Origin: Struthio camelus
Lineage: Eukaryota; Chordata; Aves; Struthioniformes; Struthionidae
DNA length: 64,000 nt
Reading direction: 5' to 3'
NCBI RefSeq assembly: GCF_040807025.1
Contig: NC_090947.1
Span: 558,001 to 622,000, forward strand
Shown here: positions 37,701 through 64,000 of the stretch, piece after piece
How the letters are laid out: each line of letters begins with the position of its first letter
How positions within the stretch are numbered: the stretch's first letter is position 1
Translations under genes and position numbers: made by a program
The notes under the pieces: generated by a model
The model's database searches: none
What the model saw: the letters and a program-made list of their open reading frames with translations, nothing else
Told to the model about the DNA's origin: nothing

Positions 37701-38089
37701 TTTGGTAAGACTTTACAGACCACGTTTCTGTAAAGCCATTAGCAGGTTCTAAGATGTCCCTAGAGAAGGTATCCCTGTCTGACCAGGGCATCCACAAGTG
37801 TGGGAAAAGAAAGATCCATTAGCAGTTTGTAGTAAAGCTTTTTTTTTTTTTTTTAAACATAGTACAGGATTTTCTCTGAGATAGCTGTAACAGCAAAAGT
37901 TTCTCTCTCCTGCTTTCCTCCACAGACAACTCAGTTGCTGAACACTCTTGCTGTATTTTAATGACATACCTATACTTGGTTTTCTGTCAAACTATTTTGT
38001 AACCCTTTATTCCTATATTGCTATGCTACTGCAATGAATGCTATAAACATGTAGCTTGTAAACCAGTTAATGGTAAAACATCCGCTCGA

Positions 38090-38720
38090 TATTCATCAGC
38101 GATCAAAAAGGCTAATACAGCATTAGGAATGACGAATAGCAGGCTTGTTGCCATTGTGATTGTCTGGAAATAACAACATAGTTTGTTTTGCTGTGTCTCT
38201 ACCCTGACTATTGCAGAGAGTTCTGGTCATCCTATCACACAAGAATTTATGAACTAGAAAGGTACAGAGAGAAGCAACTAGGACAAACATGATATTTTAC
38301 AAACACCCATAATAGGCGAGACCAAAGATCTAGCTAATGCAGTGCTTTCTAAGAGAGACCAATAGCAGAGGCCAAGAGAAGGCTATAAGAACAGTCTGTG
38401 CGTGCGCTTGTGCTATCCTCTCCCAGCCTCCACTGACTTATGATTAAAGTAGTACAGAAAACCTGCTATATGAGGAAGAGTTAAATAGATTGTTTAGCTT
38501 AGAAAGGAGACATCTGAACGGGGTTATGATAATACAAGTCGTAAATGGCATGGAAAAAAGTGCATGAGGAAAGGATATATGCTATTTTGTACACCAAGTT
38601 AGGAGACCGTCAATGAATTTTTCAGACATCTCCATTTAAAACAATCTATATTAATGCTTTTTTGTCTAACACATAAGTAAGCTGTACGATACAGTTTCCT
38701 TGCATAAAATTTACTTAAGC
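38090..38720 (+). mobile_element. Decayed CR1/L3-type LINE 3' fragment
   Basis: Pieces of the CR1 ORF2 C-terminus can be read in shifting frames: KKANTALGMT near 38107, YCREFWSSYHTRIYELERYR near 38211 and LFSLERRHLNGVMIIQ near 38496. Heavily mutated, plus orientation. Confidence 0.65.
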
Positions 38721-39340
38721 ATAAGCCTACTTAAGGTAATAGGGAAACTTCTTTCTGAAGGTTGTTGTGGATGCCAACAGGATAACAAGATCAAAGAAAT
38801 TAGACCTTTCCCCCCCATAACCTGTTTGGGTTGTCAAGTACAAACATGTGCACTGAGTTGTTCCTCAGGAAAACTGTAAGCCATAGCATGCTGGAAGGTG
38901 AGAGGGTCTTCTGTGCTGCCTTGTTCCTCTTCGCATTCACAGAGGAGCCCTGCCAAAGCAAGCTGGGCCCCAGATCTGACAGCGCAGCTATTTTTGGGAT
39001 CCCCGTGTCTCAGCCTCTGTAATCTCTCTGGTCCTACCAGCCCGTGTGTTTTTTAAGGCCAGATTGCATACACACGCTGTGTAGGTCACAACTGGAGGAG
39101 GTGATCTGTACACCCCACATAGCTATGTACAATTATCTATCAGCTACTCCAGCTCCTAATAGTGGGTCAGCTCTGCCTTTGCCGTGGGCTTCGAATAAGG
39201 AAGAAACTGTAACTTGGCTCTGTCTGAAGCAGAGCTGGGGTAAAATATGATACTGAGAATTAGCATCTATTCCTTGAATTTTACCGTGCCTTGGTGTTGA
39301 TTTTATGGATGTGACCAATAAATGTTGCTTTGCTTTTTAG

Positions 39341-39395
39341 GTTGGCATGGCTTTGCTGGGAGGGAGAAGGCACCCTGCAGGCTGCTCAAGAAACG
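39341..39395 (+). other. Putative non-coding 5' exon of C21orf58 with upstream ORF
   Basis: A 55-base interval bounded by a good acceptor (ttgctttttag) and a consensus donor (gtaagt). It contains an ATG at 39347 that opens 16 codons (MALLGGRRHPAGCSRN). If spliced to about 40247 the frame meets TAA at once, so this would be an upstream ORF rather than a protein N-terminus. Splice sites are seen; use as an exon is inferred. Confidence 0.45.
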
Positions 39396-40246
39396 GTAAG
39401 TAAAAGGGTCCTATAACAATCCTCTTTGCTCTTTTACTCATCCTGGGATGATCTCCAGCTATACTCCTTAACAAAAAATAAAATAAAATAAATACCACAC
39501 ACACACCACACACACACCACACACACACCACACAAACTGTCTTCCTTTTGATAATGGTGATGAACCCTAATATGAAAGGCCCTGTCAAAAGCATATGGGC
39601 CCCATGCATTGAGATATGTAGTGCTATGCAGTATCAGTAAAATCATAATCTGACCCCTGCCATTAGCCTTATGTTACAGAGCCATGACAGGTTCGGGGTG
39701 CACCTTGGCATTTCTTTTTTTCCCCTCTTGTCCACTAATACGCTGGGCATTTGCTTTACATAGGTTGTATAAGCTCTTACACCTGGAGATGAAGTTGTTT
39801 ATATTGTGGATTGGCAGCACAAACTTAGCAACCAGGTTACAGGTGCTAAGCTCGCAGCTACTTAGAAGAGCATACTATCAACAGAGGGCCAGCCTTAGTG
39901 ACCCTTCCAGGGAGAGGCTAGCAACCATTATGAACAGACAAAGATTCATGCTGAGCTAACCTGCTGTGACCATTGCAACCTGCAGCACAAAAATGCAGTG
40001 AGAGACATGGCAAAAAAAAGCTGTGCCTACAACGTTGTATTTGGACATCTGGCATTCCCTTTTTTCACCTTGGAGTGAAACCGAAGCTTTTATTTTCTTC
40101 CCTCATTTCCTCACAATCTTGTATTTTTTCCTAATGGAATGTTGCTTCTGTAAAGATCTTGGAGGAGGAAAAAAAGAGACCACTGAAAACCTATCTGCCT
40201 TTGCTTAGCAGCTTAATCCACTTTTAGCCTGCCTACTGTTGTGGGA
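39396..40246 (+). other. C21orf58 intron before coding exon 1
   Basis: Holds the CA-rich 11-base repeat; otherwise nothing recognised. Confidence 0.6.
39494..39537 (+). repeat. CA-rich tandem repeat, 11-base unit
   Basis: Unit accacacacac repeated three times plus a partial copy, next to an aaataaaataaa stretch. Simple-sequence DNA in the C21orf58 5' region. Confidence 0.9.
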
Positions 40247-40256
40247 GGTTAATACA

Positions 40257-55389
<15,133 letters not shown>

Positions 55390-56709
55390 TCTGACTGACA
55401 GCCTAATGTCTGTACAACTGCACATTGTTGGTGTGAGAAGTGAGCAAGAGAAAGACCGCAGATCTTCAGATGTACCATGCACCTGTGGTCAGCTCACCAG
55501 TTTCAGCTAGTTCAGCTGTTTCTTCTCATCTTCCAAGCCCAGAGCAGTAGCAAACAGTCACCACCATCTTACCCTCTTTCCAAAAAACACCAGAAATTCT
55601 GTCCCAAAATGTTCGTCAGGCCTGACATCCTACAGTGGCCCCGGAGCGTGAAATGAGCTTAACACCAGTATTGTTTGAACCATTACAAATGAGTATGACC
55701 TAGCTTCAGGGATGAGAGTCCCCTTCACATGTGATTCGGGGAAATCCACATTACAAAGGAGACAGCTGCCCGCCTGGGAAAGATAATGCAAATAGAACAA
55801 AGGATTCCTGAATAAGGTTTTAGTCACCTAAAGTCATCAGCCTAAAGTGTTCTTTCCTCGAGAGTGTAGTTTTAGTCTCTCAGAAATATGCTTGTTCTGC
55901 AGTAATTACCTGTCTGGGGAACCAGAAGCTAGAGGACAAATACAAGTTACTTGCATAATAGACCAAAATACTGGTGTTGTGTTTTCCCAAAAATTAAGGC
56001 TCTCCCCACGCTTTGCGAGTTGGGTTTACAAGGCTTGTAGTATATGGATAAATAATTCTCAGTGGAGAAGAAAAGGAAAAAAAAAAAAGTGCTTCTATGC
56101 TTTTTCTCAGAACTATCGTTTGATTTAAATGTTTAAAATATAATGCCCGTACCCACATCTAGCTGCAGTTCACCTTTTCTGCCTCAGGAGGGCTCTGACT
56201 CTCAGTCTTGTAAGTCTTGTATTTGTAATGCTACCCACGCTTTTCTTTTCAAACACCTCCTGGAGAGTGATTTAAGGAGTCTGGAATTGTGTATATGTGT
56301 TTCATTATTACACAAGCTTTCCTTCAGGGTTCAGATTTGGTTAGAAAAATCGGGGGTTATTCCTTGCATGTTAATGTCTTTTTCTTCAGTGACATATTAT
56401 AAATCAAGACCTTTCCCTTCTTTACTTTTCCCACTAATTTTCAGACGGCAGGCTTTAATCTGAGCCCATGCTATCTTGTTCTTCCTGCTATCTTTTAGGA
56501 CTCATTGGAAGACTCGGAGTTTTGTTCAAGTGACATCATTTTCATGGCCTTCAGCAATCATTGTGTTTAATGCAAAAAGATGAACAATGAGTTAGTAGCG
56601 CTTTCTAAGTGTCATGTCATCTTGGCTTTTTTTTAAAACTGGATTTATCTGATGCATCATGAAAGAGCTTGATTAAAAATGCTGCATTATTGTTGAAGTA
56701 CTCCACCGA

Positions 56710-56715
56710 AATAAA
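56710..56715 (+). terminator. Candidate poly(A) signal of C21orf58
   Basis: AATAAA followed directly by an A-run, 1.3 kb after the stop codon. It would imply a long 3' UTR. The A-run alone could produce this motif by chance. Confidence 0.3.
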
Positions 56716-57278
56716 AAAAAAAAATCTTTACACTGGTTTTTGCCTGAAGAAATCTATGACCAAGTCTGATGAAGAAAACCAAGAGACTTAAATTTTGTTT
56801 GGAATGGTTACCCAGAGGAAAAGGTATTACACTGGACATAAATAATCCCTGATTTGTGAAGTTTAGTCTGTTTTACCAAAAACTATTTTCAGTAGCTAAG
56901 TTTGGCAGGTGTAAGCTGATCAATATCATCTTGGAAGAAAAAAACTTTCAAACTGTAGCAGTGGTCAAAGTCTCCATTGCATTTGGGGTATTTAGTAAGG
57001 GTTCAGGGTAGGTGAACAATCCCTAAAAATATCCGTCTTTGAAAATGCATTTCCAGATCCGAAGTCGGGTGTTTTCAACTGCATTTCCAGAGAGATACTT
57101 TATTAACTGAGCAAAAAAGAGAGGGACTTTCACAAATGGTGCTTTACTTGCTCTCTCTCCTAAATCTTTTTACTGGTTTAGGTAAAATTTTAGTGTGTTA
57201 AAACACTAGCACATCTCAGTGGATATTCTGGTATGGATGAACCTTTCCACCGTTACAGAGATTAAATGACTGCAGTAT

Positions 57279-57331
57279 GCACCATAGTGTGGGGAGAGCA
57301 TCCGATTCATCGATAGGCAGCACTATGGTGC
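57279..57331. repeat. Perfect 11-base inverted repeat
   Basis: gcaccatagtg (57279-57289) and cactatggtgc (57321-57331) with a 31-base spacer. A hairpin is possible. Confidence 0.6.
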
Positions 57332-58389
57332 CTCCTGCTTCTACAGGAGTGTCTTCCAGTCCACCTGCCCCTGGCCTTCGCTCTGCACCACCTACGGCCA
57401 GGACCAGGTGGGAGACGGTGGCAGATGGGCATGCCAGCACTGGGTTAGGCGAGGAGCGCCCAGCCTGCACTTGAGCTCAGAAACAGCCAAAACGTTGCCT
57501 CCTCTACAGGCAGTATATACACACCTGTGATCCTTTCTTTTCCTCCAGTTCCCCTATCTGCTTCAGTTTCCATGACTGTCTGTTCTGCCTTTAATAATAA
57601 CAAGCTTTGCCCTTGACATCCTCTCTACCTGCATGTTTGGCTCCCTCTAAACAGATTGCTCACCCCCCAAAAACTATTGAAAGATCACTAAGGCCAGAGA
57701 ATCATGGCCGCGGCTGCTTGTGCAACCCTAATCCAATCATCCAAGGAAGCAGTATTAGAAGACCAACTTTAATTACATGATTTTATACTGTGTTATCCAC
57801 AGGAGATCATGAATTAATTAGCATATCTTGAAACATGGTTGTTAAACTGGTAAGCCACAGTGCTGGAGTAGTCTGTAAAGGCTGCAGCACAAATATTCAA
57901 AGGGTGCTGTGAGTGAAATTTCCAAATAACAACTGTCACTGCTGGAAGCTAATGCTTTGCTGTCTGCGCTCTGAAAACAATTAATGAATAATTTTGCTGC
58001 TAGTTACCATGTAAAACGTACCTTGCTCTGTGGCTTCCCCCACCTCCACTCTCTGTGCCCCTTTGTTGTATGCAGACTTTGTGGGTGGGATAAGAAGAAA
58101 TGGGCTTGAATGCCAAAAAGGGCAATTTAGGCAAGGCAAGAAAGCTTCCTAGCTGTAAGGGGCAACAGCAGGCTAAAAGGGATCATCTGGAGAGAGAATG
58201 AAATCTCCATCTTGGGATGGCTCTTAGAGCAATTCAGACAGGTACCTAGGTATCATGTAAATAGAGCTGAGCCTGCCTTTGGGCAGGCTTTGTAGTTCTG
58301 TTTTCTTTGATGTAGATATGTTAGCCAATCAGATAGTATAAATCAATTTACTGTTATGTAGATCAGGGGAAACTACTGGAGCATCTTCA

Positions 58390-59020
58390 GTGGTGACTTA
58401 TTGATACGAAATGTCAGGTCCCTGCCCACATTAATTGGTTTTAATTGCTCTGACCAGCCTCACCTAGGGCCACACCCTGCCCAAGGGGCCAAGAGCCCCC
58501 TTTAAGCTCAGCCCTGGGCCTTTAGTCCTTGCTTGAGCTATGCTAGAGGTGTCCTTGTCTCCTGTGTGCCTGTGCCTTGCTGTGGAGCTTGTTAATCCAG
58601 GCCCTGACCCGTGGACTGACTTCATGGCCTAATCTTGGACCTGCCTGGTGATCACTGGGTTGTGTCTGACCTTGGTTACCTTCACTGGGCCTAATCCTGA
58701 CCTGTGGCTTGACTTCCCAGCTTGACCTCAGATCTGCTACGAATGTGTTGCACAGCTTTCATGGATCCTGCCTGCTATCCTTAGGCCTGCCTGCTTGGGT
58801 GTTGTGAGGTGGGGCTCTAGCTGGTGAGGCCTCTTCCCTGCTGGCGGCAATATCCTCCTTGTCTCCCCATCCCTTAGGTGATAGTCTCCTGGTGCTGTGC
58901 CTTGATGTGCAGTGGAGAACTGTGCTGTGCTTGTGCAGGTATCTGCTCTCTCTCCTTTGAGAGAACTCTGTTGCTCTGGGCTGTGTATTGCAGGGTTTGC
59001 AATAAATGATAATACATGCA
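58390..59020 (+). repeat. Interspersed repeat, copy B, LTR-like
   Basis: Shares ordered blocks with copy A at 41.16-41.45 kb in inverted orientation. It contains internal near-repeats (cctgacccgtggactgactt at 58604 and cctgacctgtggcttgactt at 58688) and ends near an AATAAA at 59000. Such an end would suit a solo LTR, but the termini and target duplications are not clear. About 0.9 kb upstream of the KMO start codon, same strand. Confidence 0.6.
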
Positions 59021-59946
59021 ATTTATGCATTTTCACTAGCTGTTATTGTATGTAGGCTGTAATCTAGATACTACTAGAATAGAGGAGAACTGAATTTCAA
59101 CATGGCTTCCCTCCCACCCCCATCATGGACTATATTTATTCTTAGATAAGAAAACATATTTATTCCCTGCGTTAGGAGAGGTAGCGCTCCGACACTTATT
59201 TGTGAACACCTTACTACTGAAACAGCTGAATCAGTGCTTTGGGTTTTTTTTTTCTTGTTTGTTTGTTCATTTTTTTTATGTTTACCACGTGCAGCATTAT
59301 CCACCCTTTCAGCAAAGCAGTTCATTCCAAGGAAAAGCATGTGAAATGGTGCACACAGTAAAAAGTCATAGAAGGATTGTGCAGTGTAGGCATGGGGCCT
59401 CCACTCAGGGTTGCATCCCCAAATACTCAAGCTACACGCAGGCTCTTTGGGTGAAAGATCTAAGTGCAGCTGGGATCAGGCCATTTAGTCAAGCAATACG
59501 TCTTCATTCCTCCTTGCGGAGAAGCGTGTGTGAGCGCTCAGCAAAAGTCAGGCGGCTGCAATTCCTCCTGCTCAATACATGCACCTAGACTGAATTTTAT
59601 TGGAGAGGTGGGGAGATGCTTGAAAATTAGAACTTCTTTACAAATTTCAAAAGAGGCCTTATAACAAAGCCTTGTTAAATAACACTACGCTCATACTAGT
59701 GTAAATGAGCAGCTCTTCACGCAAAGCTTAACGTGGCTAGTTACACGGCCAGGCTGATTCACTGGGAGTCTGAGGTGGAAGTGAACATTTGAATATTAAC
59801 TAGGGAAGAAGAAAGTCAGTACGACTCAGCCACCCACTTCCTTTCCCTTCTCCTCCCCTCTGGCAAATACACATCAACGAAGTGAGAAGAGGCATTGGTC
59901 TCTCGCAGTAGCAGTAAACGCTTGCTCCTCAGAGGCTGTCACAGCA

Positions 59947-64000
<4,054 letters not shown>

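Larger units (their letters stand above)
34901..39340. other. 5' region or first intron of C21orf58
   Basis: About 4.4 kb between the promoter island and the first recognisable upstream exon of C21orf58. It holds a 19-base C-tract (35430-35448) and two decayed CR1 copies (37.03-37.7 kb minus, 38.09-38.72 kb plus). No coding exon is recognised. Confidence 0.7.
55390..59946. other. C21orf58 3' UTR and intergenic region up to KMO
   Basis: 4.6 kb without coding exons. It holds a candidate poly(A) signal at 56710, an 11-base inverted repeat at 57279-57331, and a repeat copy at 58.39-59.02 kb. KMO 5' UTR sequence presumably occupies the last part before 59947; no TATA box or CpG island is evident there. 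Confidence 0.7.

Noticed and set aside
39494-39537. Regular CA-rich repeat considered as a CRISPR-like array
   Set aside because: It is a simple tandem repeat without unique spacers, in a vertebrate genome.

Overview
This is a vertebrate, almost certainly avian (or closely related sauropsid), genomic window. The genes are split by GT-AG introns. The interspersed repeats are CR1 LINEs, including one with the bird-type 3' end (two copies of ATTCTGTG). One GC/CpG-rich promoter island sits in otherwise AT-rich DNA. No bacterial, viral or CRISPR structure is visible.

Three protein-coding genes are supported, and every exon was placed by splice sites that keep the frame. (1) Bases 34134 down to 1, minus strand: the 5' half of PCNT (pericentrin), 20 coding exons and about 1,910 codons, running off the left edge. 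It encodes a coiled-coil scaffold of the pericentriolar material. (2) Bases 40257-55389, plus strand: the orthologue of human C21orf58, eight coding exons and 294 codons, complete. At least one upstream non-coding exon is likely. (3) Bases 59947 to the right edge, plus strand: the first four coding exons (101 full codons plus three split ones, 104 residues) of kynurenine 3-monooxygenase (KMO), with the FAD-binding Gly-rich motif.

Layout: PCNT and C21orf58 are divergent and share a GC-rich island at about 33.75-34.9 kb with several CCAAT boxes, a (GC)n run and a 13-bp palindrome. The same head-to-head pair exists at human 21q22.3. The next gene in human is YBEY, but here it is KMO, which lies on chromosome 1q43 in human, so synteny breaks between C21orf58 and KMO. 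PCNT introns hold a CR1 fragment (23.48-24.42 kb), a (GA)38 microsatellite and purine tracts. C21orf58 introns hold a fairly well preserved CR1 3' end (44.02-45.05 kb), decayed CR1 pieces and a repeat that recurs in inverted orientation upstream of KMO.

The most notable observation is in PCNT. Between the conserved N-terminal exons and the point where human pericentrin resumes, this gene carries a block of exons, including one of 825 codons. Part of this block resembles the N-terminal part of the paralogue AKAP9 rather than mammalian pericentrin. The three genes do not form a pathway: PCNT is centrosomal, C21orf58 is poorly characterised, and KMO is a mitochondrial outer-membrane enzyme of tryptophan catabolism.
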